Under the pieces are notes generated by a model. The model worked only from the letters and a program-made list of their open reading frames with translations. It was not told where the DNA came from and did not search any database. This document shows, in pieces, positions 24,601-37,231 of a stretch of DNA of 64,000 bases. Each line of letters opens with the position of its first letter. The first letter of the stretch is position 1. Position numbers and translations under genes: made by a program. The stretch comes from Antedon mediterranea (Eukaryota; Echinodermata; Crinoidea; Comatulida; Antedonidae): the NCBI RefSeq assembly GCF_964355755.1, contig NC_092676.1, positions 9,220,288-9,284,287 on the forward strand, written 5' to 3'.

Positions 24601-27600
24601 GTGGCATATTTCTGGAATGCCAGGACCATACTACGTTAATCTATACTATTGTGTTCCCGGCCCGAGGCGTCGGGGTGTGGTCATATGGCCACTTTAAATG
24701 TGGTGCTATTAATTCTTAGTAAATTAATGCTAAAAATACGCATTTGAAATTGATTTTAAACACGTACTTGCCCGCACTGGGCCGGGGCAAGTGGCACATT
24801 TCTGGAAAGCCAGGACCATACTAAGTCAATCTATACTATTGTGTACCCGGCCCGAGGCGTCGGGGTGTGGTCATATGGCCACTTTAAAAGTGGTGTTTAC
24901 TAAATTAATGCTAAAAATACGCATTTTAAATTGCTTTAAAATCCGTACTTGCCCGCACTGGGCCGGGGCAAGTGGCACATTTCTGGAATGCCAGGACCAT
25001 TCTACGTCAATCTATACTATTGTGTTCCCGGCCCGAGGCGTTGGGGTGTGGTCATATGGCCACTTTAAAAGTGGTGCTATTAATTCTTAGTAAATTAATG
25101 CTAAAAATACGCATTTGAAATTGCTTTTAAACACGTACTTGCCCGCACTGGGCCGGGGCAAGTGGCACATTTCTGGAAAGTCAGGACCACACTACGTCAA
25201 TCTATACTATTGTGTACCCGGCCCGAGGCGTCGGGGTGTGGTCATATGGCCACTTTAAAAGTGGTGTTTACTAAATTAATGCCAAAAATACGCATTTTAA
25301 ATTGCTTTAAAATCCGTACTCGCCCGCACTGGGCCGGGGCAAGTGGCACATTTCTAGAAAGTCTGGACCTTTCTACGTCAATCTATATTATTGTGTACCC
25401 GGCCCGAGGCGTCGGGGTGTGGTCATATTGCCACTTTAAAAGTGGTGCTATTAATACTTAGTAAAATAACACTAAAAATACGCATTTTAAATTGCTTTAA
25501 AATCCGTACTTGCCCGCACTGGGCCGGGGCAAGTGGCATATTTCTGGAATGCCAGGACCATACTACGTTAATCTATACTATTGTGTTCCCGGCCCGAGGC
25601 GTCGGGGTGTGGTCATATGGCCACTTTAAATGTGGTGCTATTAATTCTTAGTAAATTAATGCTAAAAATACGCATTTGAAATTGATTTTAAACACGTACT
25701 TGCCCGCACTGGGCCGGGGCAAGTGGCACATTTCTGGAAAGCCAGGACCATACTAAGTCAATCTATACTATTGTGTACCCGGCCCGAGGCGTCGGGGTGT
25801 GGTCATATGGCCACTTTAAAAGTGGTGTTTACTAAATTAATGCTAAAAATACGCATTTTAAATTGCTTTAAAATCCGTACTTGCCCGCACTGGGCCGGGG
25901 CAAGTGGCACATTTCTGGAATGCCAGGACAATTCTACGTCAATCTATACTATTGTGTTCCCGGCCCGAGGCGTTGGGGTGTGGTCATATGGCCACTTTAA
26001 AAGTGGTGCTATTAATTCTTAGTAAATTAATGCTAAAAATACGCATTTGAAATTGCTTTTAAACACGTACTTGCCCGCACTGGGCCGGGGCAAGTGGCAC
26101 ATTTCTGGAAAGTCAGGACCACACTACGTCAATCTATACTATTGTGTACCCGGCCCGAGGCGTCGGGGTGTGGTCATATGGCCACTTTAAAAGTGGTGTT
26201 TACTAAATTAATGCCAAAAATACGCATTTTAAATTGCTTTAAAATCCGTACTCGCCCGCACTGGGCCGGGGCAAGTAGCACATTTCTGGAAAGTCAGGAC
26301 CATACTACGTCAATCTATACTATTGTGTACCCGGCCCGAGGCGTCGGGGTGTGGTCATATTGCCACTTTAAAAGTGGTGCTATTAATACTTAGTAAAATA
26401 ACACTAAAAATACGCATTTTAAATTGCTTTAAAATCCGTACTTGCCCGCACTGGTGGGCCGAGGCAAGTGGCATATTTCTGGAATGCCAGGACCATACTA
26501 CGTTAATCTATACTATTGTGTACCCGGCCCGAGGCGTCGGGGTGTGGTCATATGGCCACTTTAAATGTGGTGCTATTAATTCTTAGTAAATTAATGCTAA
26601 AAATACGCATTTGAAATTGATTTTAAACACGTACTTGCCCGCACTGGGCCGGGGCAAGTGGCACATTTCTGGAAAGCCAGGACCATACTAAGTCAATCTA
26701 TACTATTGTGTACCCGGCCCGAGGCGTCGGGGTGTGGTCATATGGCCACTTTAAAAGTGGTGTTTACTAAATTAATGCTAAAAATACGCATTTTAAATTG
26801 CTTTAAAATCCGTACTTGCCCGCACTGGGCCGGGGCAAGTGGCACATTTCTGGAATGCCAGGACCATTCTACGTCAATCTATACTATTGTGTTCCCGGCC
26901 CAAGGCGTTGGGGTGTGGTCATATGGCCACTTTAAAAGTGGTGCTATTAATTCTTAGTAAATTAATGCTAAAAATACGCATTTGAATTTGCTTTTAAACA
27001 CGTACTTGCCCGCACTGGGCCGGGGCAAGTGGCACATTTCTGGAAAGTCAGGACCATACTACGTCAATCTATACTATTGTGTACCCGGCCCGAGGCGTCG
27101 CGGTGTGGTCATATGGCCACTTTAAAAGTGGTGTTTACTAAATTAATGCCAAAAATACGCATTTTAAATTGCTTTAAAATCCGTACTCGCCCGCACTGGG
27201 CCGGGGCAAGGGGCACATTTCTGGAAAGCCAGGACCATACTACGTCAATCTATACTATTGTGTACCCGGCCCGAGGCGTCGGGGTGCGGTCATATGGCCA
27301 CTTTAAAAGTGATGCTATTAATACTTAGTAAAATAACACTAAAAATACGCATTTTAAAATGCTTTAAAACTCGTACTTGCCCGCACTGGGCCGGGGAAAG
27401 TGGCACATTTCTGGAATGCCAGGACCATACTACGTCAATCTATATTATTGTGTACCCGGCCCGAGGCGTCGGGGTGTGGTCATATGGCCACTTTAAAAGT
27501 GGTGCTATTAATACTTAGTAAAATAACACTAAAAATACGCATTTTAAATTGCTTTAAAACACGTACTTGCCCGCACTGGGCCGGGGCAAGTGGCACATTT

Positions 27601-30600
27601 CTAGAAAGTCTGGACCTTTCTACGTCAATCCATACTATTGTGAACCCGGCCCGAGGCGTCGGGGTGTGGTAATATTGCCACTTTAAAAGTGGTGCTATTA
27701 ATACTTAGTAAAATAACACTAAAAATACGCATTTAAAATTGCTTTAAAATCCGTACTTGCCCGCACTGGGCCGGGGCAAGTGGCATATTTCTGGAATGCC
27801 AGGACCATACTACGTTAATCTATACTATTGTGTTCCCGGCCCGAGGCGTCGGGGTGTGGTCATATGGCCACTTTAAATGTGGTGCTATTAATTCTTAGTA
27901 AATTAATGCTAAAAATACGCATTTGAAATTGCTTTAAAACACGTACTTGCCCGCACTGGGCCGGGACAAGTGGCACATTTCTGGAATGCCAGGACCATAC
28001 TACGTCAATCTATATTATCGTGAACCCGACCCGAAGCGTCGGTGTGTGGTCATATTATGGCCACTTTAAAAGTGGTGTTTACTAAATTAATGCTAAAAAT
28101 ACGCATTTGAAATTGCTTTTAAACACGTACTTGCCCGCACTGGGCCGGGGCAAGTGGTACGTTTATGGAATGCCCGGACCATTCTACATCAATCTATACT
28201 ATTGTGAACCCGACCCGAGGCGTCGGGGTGTGGTCATATGGCCACTTTAAAAGTGGTGTTTACTAAATTAATGCTAAAAATACGCATTTTAAATTGCTTT
28301 AAAATCCGTTCTTGCCCGCACTGGGCCGGGGCAAGTGGCACATTTCTGAAAAGCCAGGACCATACTGCGTCAATCTATACTATTGTGTACCCGGCCCGAG
28401 GCGTCGGGGTGTGGTCATATGGCCACTTTAAAAGTGGTGCTATTAATACTTAGTAAAATAACACTAAAAATACGCATTTTAAATTGCTTTAAAACACGTA
28501 CTTGCCTGCACTGGGCCGGGGCAAGTGGCACATTTCTAGAAAGTCTGGACCTTTCTACGTCAATCCATACTATTGTGAACCCGGCCCGAGGCGTCGGGGT
28601 GTGGTCATATTGCCACTTTAAAAGTGGTGCTATTAATACTTAGTAAAATAACACTAAAAATACGCATTTTAAATTGCTTTAAAATCCGTACTTGCCCGCA
28701 CTGGGCCGGGGCAAGTGGCATATTTCGGGAATGCCAGGACCATACTACGTTAATCCATACTTGTGTTCCCGGCCCGAGGCGTCGGGGTGTGGTCATATGG
28801 CCACTTTAAATGTGGTGCTATTAATTCTTAGTAAATTAATGCTAAAAATACGCATTTGAAATTGATTTTAAACACGTACTTGCCCGCACTGGGCCGGGGC
28901 AAGTGGCACATTTCTGGAAAGCCAGGACCATACTAAGTCAATCTATACTATTGTGTACCCGGCCCGAGGCGTCGGGGTGTGGTCATATGGCCACTTTAAA
29001 AGTGGTGTTTACTAAATTAATGCTAAAAATACGCATTTTAAATTGCTTTAAAATCCGTACTTGCCCGCACTGGGCCGGGGCAAGTGGCACATTTCTGGAA
29101 AGCCAGGACCATACTGCGTCAATCTATACTATTGTGTACCCGGCCCAAGGCGTCGGGGTGTGGTCATATGGACACTTTAAAAGTGGTGCTATTAATACTT
29201 AGTAAAATAACACTAAAAATACGCATTTTAAATTGCTTTAAAACACGTACTTGCCCGCACTGGGCCGGGGCAAGTGGCACATTTCTGGAAAGCCAGGACC
29301 ATACTACGTCAATCTATACTATTGTGTACCCGGCCCGAGGCGTCGGGGTGCGGTCATATTGCCACTTTAAAAGTGGTGCTATTAATACTTAGTAAAATAA
29401 CACTAAAAATACGCATTTTAAATTGCTTTAAAACCCGTACTTGCCCGCACTGGGCCGGGGAAAGTGGCACATTTCTGGAATGCCAGGACCATACTACGTC
29501 AATCTATATTTTTGTGTACCCGGCCCGAGGCGTCGGGGTGTGGTCATATGGCCACTTTAAAAGTGGTGCTATTAATACTTAGTAAAATAACACTAAAAAT
29601 ACGCATTTTAAATTGCTTTAAAACACGTACTTGCCCGCACTGGGCCGGGGCAAGTGGCACATTTCTGGAATGTCCGGACCATTCTACGTCAATCCATACT
29701 ATTGTGAATCCGGCCCGAGGCGTCGGGGTGTGGTCATATTGCCACTTTAAAAGTGGTGCTATTAATACTTAGTAAAATAACACTAAAAATACGCATTTAA
29801 AATTGCTTTAAAATCCGTACTTGCCCGCACTGGGCCGGGGCAAGTGGCATATTTCTGGAATGCCAGGACCATACTACGTTAATCTATACTATTGTGTTCT
29901 CGGCCCGAGGCGTCGGGGTGTGGTCATATGGCCACTTTAAATGTGGTGCTATTAATTCTTAGTAAATTAATGCTAAAAATACGCATTTGAAATTGCTTTA
30001 AAACACGTACTTGCCCGCACTGGGCCGGGACAAGTGGCACATTTCTGGAATGCCAGGACCATACTACGTCAATCTATATTATCGTGAACCCGACCCGAAG
30101 CGTCGGTGTGTGGTCATATTATGGCCACTTTAAAAGTGGTGTTTACTAAATTAATGCTAAAAATACGCATTTGAAATTGCTTTTAAACACGTACTTGCCC
30201 GCACTGGGCCGGGGCAAGTGGCACGTTTATGGAATGCCCGGACCATTCTACATCAATCTATACTATTGTGAACCCGACCCGAGGCGTCGGGGTGTGGTCA
30301 TATGGCCACTTTAAAAGTGGTGTTTACTAAATTAATGCTAAAAATACGCATTTTAAATTGCTTTAAAATCCGTTCTTGCCCGCACTGGGCCGGGGCAAGT
30401 GGCACATTTCTGAAAAGCCAGGACCATACTGCGTCAATCTATACTATTGTGTACCCGGCCCGAGGCGTCGGGGTGTGGTCATATGGCCACTTTAAAAGTG
30501 GTGCTATTAATACTTAGTAAAATAACACTAAAAATACGCATTTTAAATTGCTTTAAAACACGTACTTGCCTGCACTGGGCCTGGGCAAGTGGCACATTTC

Positions 30601-33600
30601 TAGAAAGTCTGGACCTTTCTACGTCAATCCATACTATTGTGAACCCGGCCCGAGGCGTCGGGGTGTGGTCATATTGCCACTTTAAAAGTGGTGCTATTAA
30701 TACTTAGTAAAATAACACTAAAAATACGCATTTGAAATTGCTTTTAAACACGTACTTGCCCGCACTGGGCCGGGGCAAGTGGCACATTTCTGAAAAGTCA
30801 GGAACATACTACGTCAATCTATACTATTGTGTACCCGGCCCGAGGCGTCGGGGTGTGGTCATATGGCCACTTTAAAAGTGGTGTTTACTAAATTAATGCC
30901 AAAAATACGCCTTTTAAATTGCTTTAAAACACGTACTTGCCCGCACTGGGCCGGGGCAAGTGGCACATTTCTGGAATGCCAGGACCATACTACGGCAATC
31001 TATATTATCGTGAACCCGACCCGAAGCGTCGGTGTGTGGTCATATTATGGCCACTTTAAAAGTGGTGTTTACTAAATTAATGCTAAAAATACGCATTTGA
31101 AATTGCTTTTAAACACGTACTTGCCCGCACTGGGCCGGGGCAAGTGGCACATTTATGGAAAGCCAGGACCATACTGCGTCAATCTATACTATTGTGTACC
31201 CGGCCCAAGGCGTCGGGGTGTGGTCATATGGCCACTTTAAAAGTGGTGCTATTAATACTTAGTAAAATAACACTAAAAATACGCATTTTAAATTGCTTTA
31301 AAACACGTACTTGCCCGCGCTGGGCCGGGGCAAGTGGCACATTTCTGGAAAGCCAGGACCATACTACGTCAATCCATACTATTGTGAACCCGGCCCGAGG
31401 CGTCGGGGTGTGGTCATATTGCCACTTTAAAAGTGGTGCTATTAATACTTAGTAAAATAACACTAAAAATACGCATTTTAAATTGCTTTAAAATCCGTAC
31501 TTGCCCGCACTGGGCCGGGGCAAGTGGCACATTTCTGGAATGCCAGGACCATTCTACGTCAATCTATACTATTGTGTTCCCGGCCCGAGGCGTTGGGGTG
31601 TGGTCATATGGCCACTTTAAAAGTGGTGCTATTAATTCTTAGTAAATTAATGCTAAAAATACGCATTTGAAATTGCTTTTAAACACGTACTTGCCCGCAC
31701 TGGGCCGGGGCAAGTGGCACATTTCTGAAAAGTCAGGAACATACTACGTCAATCTATACTATTGTGTACCCGGCCCGAGGCGTCGGGGTGTGGTCATATG
31801 GCCACTTTAAAAGTGGTGTTTACTAAATTAATGCCAAAAATACACATTTTAAATTGCTTTAAAATCCGTACTCGCCCGCACTGGGCCGGGGCAAGTGGCA
31901 CATTTCTGGAAAGCCAGGACCATACTACGTCAATCTATACTATTGTGTACCCGGCCCGAGGCGTCGGGGTGCGGTCATATTGCCACTTTAAAAGTGGTGC
32001 TATTAATACTTAGTAAAATAACACTAAAAATACGCATTTTAAATTGCTTTAAAACCCGTACTTGCCCGCACTGGGCCGGGGAAAGTGGCACATTTCTGGA
32101 ATGCCAGGACCATACTACGTCAATCTATATTTTTGTGTACCCGGCCCGAGGCGTCGGGGTGTGGTCATATGGCCACTTTAAAAGTGGTGCTATTAATACT
32201 TAGTAAAATAACACTAAAAATACGCATTTTAAATTGCTTTAAAACACGTACTTGCCCGCACTGGGCCGGGGCAAGTGGCACATTTCTGGAATGTCCGGAC
32301 CATTCTACGTCAATCCATACTATTGTGAATCCGGCCCGAGGCGTCGGGGTGTGGTCATATTGCCACTTTAAAAGTGGTGCTATTAATACTTAGTAAAATA
32401 ACACTAAAAACACGCATTTTAAATTGCTTTAAAATCCGTATTTGCCCGCACTGGGCCGGGGCAAGTGGCACATTTCTGGAAAGCCAGGACCATACTACGT
32501 CAATCTATACTATTGTGTACCCGGCCCGAGGCGTCGGGGTGTGGTCATATGGCCACTTTAAAAGTGGTGCTATTAATTCTTAGTAAATTATTGCTAAAAA
32601 TACGCATTTGAAATTGCTTTAAAACACGTACTTGCCCGCACTGGGCCGGGGCAAGTGGCACATTTGTGGAATGCCAGGACCATTCTACGTCAATCTATAC
32701 TATTGTGTTCCCGGCCCGAGGCGTTGGGGTGTGGTCATATGGCCACTTTAAAAGTGGTGCTATTAATTCTTAGTAAATTAATGCTAAAAATACGCATTTT
32801 AAATTGCTTTTAAACACGTACTTGCCCGCACTGGGCCGGGGCAAGTGGCACATTTCTGGAAAGTCAGGACCATACTACGTCAATCTATACTATTGTGTAC
32901 CCGGCCCGAGGCGTCGGGGTGTGGTCATATGGCCACTTTAAAAGTGGTGTTTACTAAATTAATGCCAAAAATACGCATTTTAAATTGCTTTAAAATCCGT
33001 ACTCGCCCGCACTGGGCCGGGGCAAGTGGCACATTTCTGGAAAGCCAGGACCATACTACGTCAATCTATACTATTGTGTACCCGGCGGCCGGCCCGAGAC
33101 GTCGGGGTGTGGTCATATTGCCACTTTAAAAGTGGTGCTATTAATACTTAGTAAAATAACACTAAAAATACGCATTTTAAATTGCTTTAAAACCCGTACT
33201 TGCCCGCACTGGGCCGGGGCAATTGGCACATTTCTGGAATGCCAGGACCATACTACGTCAATCTATATTATTGTGTACCCGGCCCGAGGCGTCGGGGTGT
33301 GGTCATATGGCCACTTTAAAAGTGGTGCTATTAATTCTTAGTAAATTATTGCTAAAAATATGCATTTGAAATTGCTTTAAAACACGTACTTGCCCGCACT
33401 GGGCCGGGGCAGGTGGCACATTTCTGGAATGCCAGGACCATACTACGTCAATCTATACTATTGTGTACCCGACGCGAGGCGTCGGTGTGTGGTCATATGG
33501 CCACTTTAAAAGTGGTGTTTACTAAATTAATTCTAAAAATACGCATTTTAAATTGCTTTAAAATCCGTACTTGCCCGATCTGGGTCGGGGCAAGTGGCAC

Positions 33601-33675
33601 ATTTCTGGAATTCCAGGACCATACTACGTCAATCTATACTATTGTGAACCCGGCCCGAGGCGTTGGTATGGTCGT
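21641..33675 (+). repeat. Right arm of satellite array (~64 units, higher-order structure)
   Basis: Same unit in reverse orientation, starting with no spacer at 21641. Three spacer variants occur: A ('gctattaatacttag', ~190 bp), B ('gctattaattcttag', ~190 bp) and C ('gtttactaaatta', ~181 bp). They combine into larger repeats with offsets of 932 bp (24230, 25162, 26094), 2064 bp (28238 and 30302), 2621 bp (29274 and 31895) and 5043 bp (23562 and 28605). The plus-strand 60-102-codon frames here are satellite translations. Confidence 0.95.
24230..27028 (+). repeat. 932-bp higher-order repeat (five-unit cassette, three copies)
   Basis: Cassette order is C-A-B-C-B. Copies start at 24230, 25162 and 26094; the third is 935 bp because of a TGG insertion near 26455. 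Cassette copies are far more alike than the neighbouring units within a cassette, which marks recent amplification of the cassette as a block. Confidence 0.85.
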
Positions 33676-33986
33676 AATATCGGAACTAAAAAACGTAAAT
33701 CTGTGATAAAATAGGTACATCTACACTAGGTCTACTTTGGTACGAATTTGGGCCAGCCGGTCGGCCGCGGCCTAGCGAACGTCGAATAAGGAACCAACTT
33801 CACGAATGAATGTCGAATAGGGAATAAGTAACAGCAGGAGATTGGTTGGTGGCGCACGGCATATTTACCGCTGGGAAATTATCATTTTCGAAATTTTGGC
33901 CTAGCCTAGCGAATGTCGAACGTCGAATAAGGAACCAACTTCCATTGACGAATGTCGAATAAGGAATAAGTAACCAACTTCACGGC
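33676..33986 (-). repeat. Right terminal inverted repeat, unique outer domain
   Basis: Reverse complement of 18065-18375 with very few mismatches (for example GTACTTATT against AATAAGTAAC near 33825). Ends CTTCACGGC at the right target duplication. Confidence 0.93.
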
Positions 33987-34001
33987 GCTTTTTTCAAGAG
34001 C
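33987..34001. other. Right target-site duplication of the foldback element
   Basis: Exact copy of 18050-18064. The split second tandem copy then resumes and matches 17168-17518 down to 34441, apart from the small insert at 34004-34077. Confidence 0.85.
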
Positions 34002-34003
34002 TT

Positions 34004-34077
34004 CTTTTTTTTTTTTATATGTGAACTTTATTCAATCAATTGTACATTTGTTATAATGGTAACCACAATAAGACAGT
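34004..34077 (-). mobile_element. Short processed 3'-end retroinsertion
   Basis: About 73 bp absent from the equivalent place at 17171. Read on the minus strand it ends in a ~12-nt A tract preceded by AATAAA (34032-34027) ~10 nt upstream. It looks like the 5'-truncated, polyadenylated end of an mRNA or SINE inserted antisense. The source transcript was not identified. Confidence 0.6.
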
Positions 34078-34442
34078 GGCTTGGCTAAGACTGTCGAAAC
34101 TGGTTTTAATTAATTAATTTTATCCTAAAAAAAGTACAAGATTGCCCATATATTATAGGCTATCTAGGACCAGGTTCTTTCTATAAATATATGCTAGGCT
34201 ATATTTATATGTAACTCGGCGTTTACGTCATAAAAACATGAGCCTGGTTTTTATTTAGTAGGCCTAGCCTAGTCGACAACATCATTCCCGCACTTCCATC
34301 GTTCATTTTATAAGTAGTCCGTTCTAAATAAAAGGGCCTACCCTAGGCCTAGCTAGCTAGGCTTACCTGCCCATTAGGCCTAGCCTAAATTGTAGTCATC
34401 AGAAAGAGCACTAATCAAAAAACAGATACACAACAAGTAATC

Positions 34443-35642
34443 AATGATATATCAATATTTTAACACACAAACAGAAAATGAAACCAACTTACAGTATGTT
34501 TAGAACGGGGCTAAGCTTGCAAACAAATACTGTGTAGGCCTACTACTCTCTCCGCAAGCGTAAACATTATTTAATCCACATGTGTTCGGTCATAGAGAAA
34601 AGTTTACTTTCTATTGACTATGGTTCGGTACGGTCTGATGATTTTGAAGAGCGCCACCAATAATTTAGTAAGTGAGTCAAAAGGTTGATACGAAGAATTA
34701 ATAATGTCATTGAATGATATAATAATTGCATAATAATAAAGTAATACTAATTATAATCGAATGAAGAAATGATACATTTATTCTATAATATCATTCGTAA
34801 TAAAAAAAATTTACACAATTACGATTATTGACTCATTTAAAATCATGAACGACGCGAGTTGCGAACCTTTCAATTGATTTGATTAAAAATGACTATAGGA
34901 GGCTCCAAATATCTACGAAATATGTTATCCGAGATACAGAACAAAGAATTTGTAAACCAATTGAATATTTTTAATGACAGTAAATATGAAAATGTGTGTG
35001 TTTATTGGAGTGTGCATATCCATTCAACAGTATCGACTGTAAACATCGTGAGGTGGTGGTTTCCACATTCGTATGATCAAACGGTACAGGGTATGATCAA
35101 CTAGCGTTCGTGTTCCCACCTATAATCATCCATTCATAGAAGTACTGATGAAGATATCAATCTGTGGCAACAATAGAATGGACCCGAGACCTGGCTATCT
35201 TCGACTTTTAAATAATAGAAAGTTTTGAAAAATTTGTTTCTAGAAATGTACGTTGTATGATGTATAGGCCTATGTTTATTAAAAAATTGTTGTAGTTTTC
35301 TAAATTACATTGTACAAGTTGCGAAGAGAAAACTGTTATTTGATCGTAAGTTAACGTGTACATAAAGCAAAACTATCCATCCATAGGGTCATTTATCTTT
35401 TGCTAATTAATCTCCTCTTGCTTGATTGCACTCAAGCAACAATACTACCATTGTAATAGCACAATGGAAGATTAAAAGATAAACTAAATCACACAGTACA
35501 GTCTAAATACTAAAACAACTAAAACAATTCAATACAAAACTTAATTTAAAGGTATTAGATCAGGCATCAAGTCTGCCCAAAATAATGATAAAAGTATGCA
35601 CATCACTCACCTAAAATAGAGAGCCAATATCCTCATTGAGTG
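34443..35642. other. Intergenic stretch without recognised feature
   Basis: AT-rich single-copy sequence with no recognisable coding exon on either strand. A 71-codon frame at 34889-35104 has no recognisable motif. A perfect 8-bp stem (TTGCTTGA and TCAAGCAA) occurs near 35420. I looked here for the missing 5' exons of GART and saw none. Confidence 0.5.
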
Positions 35643-35662
35643 CATGGAGGTATACCTCCATG
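35643..35662. repeat. Perfect 20-bp palindrome at the edge of segmental-duplication copy 2
   Basis: CATGGAGGTATACCTCCATG. The first base of the window aligns with 35653, exactly the centre of this palindrome. Confidence 0.8.
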
Positions 35663-37231
35663 TTGAGTGTAATAAAAATAACTTCAAAACTTTAAGTGTA
35701 CAAACTGTACAACGTGTAAATATCACAATCTTCTTTAACTTGAATTGTACTTTAAACTTAGTACTCTTTTAGTATACCGTATATAATATATATATATATG
35801 TCTTTCAGTACTTTCAAATAGGTTCTCGAACTCAACGTTGTTCGAAATGTAAAAGTATATAAAGTTGAAATTTAATTAAAGTTGGAGTGTCCAGCACGTC
35901 CGATGGCAAGAGGCAAAGAGAAAGAAATCTCCCAAAACATACCCTAATGTCATCCAAAATTGTCAAACAAGGTTTACCCCTATTGGTCCATTCTTGTTAC
36001 TAGGCAAAACTCAAGAGGGGTAAATTGACCGATTGGTCAATTCCCAAATTTAGGACCTCCCATTTAAATAGATAAACATGTAAGAAGATTAAAACAGAAC
36101 AAAGAGAATTCTTAAAAGGATTAATTAACAAAATGATTAAAACATATGCAGTTCCAAGGAAAAGCAATATAATGCAAACATCTTAATGCTATATTGATAA
36201 ACAATCTTGCCCACCCACTGCACCCAGCTGCATTACATTGTAGGTACATTGGAAAATAATAAAAAGTAAAGGAAAAGAAAACATGTCTAAAACATGACAG
36301 GGTTACATCCTCCCCTAACATAAATTGCTACCTCCGGGAGCAAAAACACAAAATATCAAACATTACAAGTAGAGTCACCAGTCAAAGTGGAAAAAAAAAG
36401 GATTAAAATCGTATCTGTTTAATTAATCTTGGTGAACAGGAAGTGTGATATAAACTCATTCTGCCTGGACACAATTTCAGTAATATTCACAATAACTTTT
36501 TCGTTATTAAGTTGATTGCTATAGTCTTGAATTTTTTGAAGAATTATTATAGATTTTTTTGCAACAAAATCTTTCCAGTAGTTCAAAAGTTATGATAAAA
36601 TATCTAATTTTTCTGAGATATCCTTGTGGCTATTCTAATTATTACACATACCCCACTGCTCAAACGCATGTTGGCTATTCCAAACTTGCTGGCTAGTCTG
36701 AAGATAGTACAGTTGGTAGGGATTCTCATAGAGATATTTTCACTATAATATATCTATGGCATTCTCAATGTGTACACATAAGTAATTAAATAATTCCTTG
36801 CTGTTGGAAGTTTATTTTTAATATCAATAAAGTAAATAACAAAATAAAGAATTAGCTATAATTATAACACATTTAAAATGAATGCCTTTTATAATTAGTT
36901 ACCTAAAGTAACTTTACTCCACTTTTTTTTACATATAATATAATAATTTATTTGGAAGCTACACTTTTGAAACAGTGGCACACTTCTTGAATGAAGGTGC
37001 ATCCAGAGTAAGTAAAATAAATAAATATTATTTAACAATAGGCCTATTAGTACAAGAGTCAACTTATTTGACAAAAGAACGCATTTCAATTAGTCAATTT
37101 ACATGTTGAAAAATAATCAAAATATTCATTAAGTACCTAAATATAATTACAATTTTCACTTTAATGTGTTTTTATTATTCTGTGCCTGCTAATTTTTTAG
37201 ATAGACAATATAATGAACAAAGAACAGAATC

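Larger units (their letters stand above)
18065..33986. mobile_element. Giant foldback-type (long-TIR) non-autonomous transposon, 15.9 kb
   Basis: Terminal inverted repeats of ~310 bp begin GCCGTGAAGTTGGTTACTTA and are mirrored at 33986. Sub-repeats of TTATTCGAC(A/G)TTCG sit inside them, as transposase-binding sites often do. Target-site duplications flank both ends. The interior is made only of ~181-190-bp units: about 17 in the left arm, then about 64 in inverted orientation from 21641. No transposase or other protein domain was found, so it needs enzymes in trans. Long terminal repeats built from tandem repeats are the hallmark of foldback elements (Drosophila FB and sea-urchin TU elements). 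The 11-bp reading of the target duplication would fit Mutator-like transposases, but this is inference. Confidence 0.88.

Noticed and set aside
18376-33675. Regularly spaced repeats as a CRISPR-like array
   Set aside because: The units are ~181-190 bp and adjacent, with no short-repeat and unique-spacer pattern, in animal DNA.
18529-33706. Dozens of 60-145-codon frames with near-identical translations in the array
   Set aside because: They are the same satellite unit translated repeatedly, minus strand in the left arm and plus strand in the right. Starts and stops depend on spacer variants, and there is no splice or domain signal.
34889-35104. 71-codon frame as a possible 5' exon of GART
   Set aside because: It lacks the glycine-rich N-terminal GARS motif and any other GARS signature.
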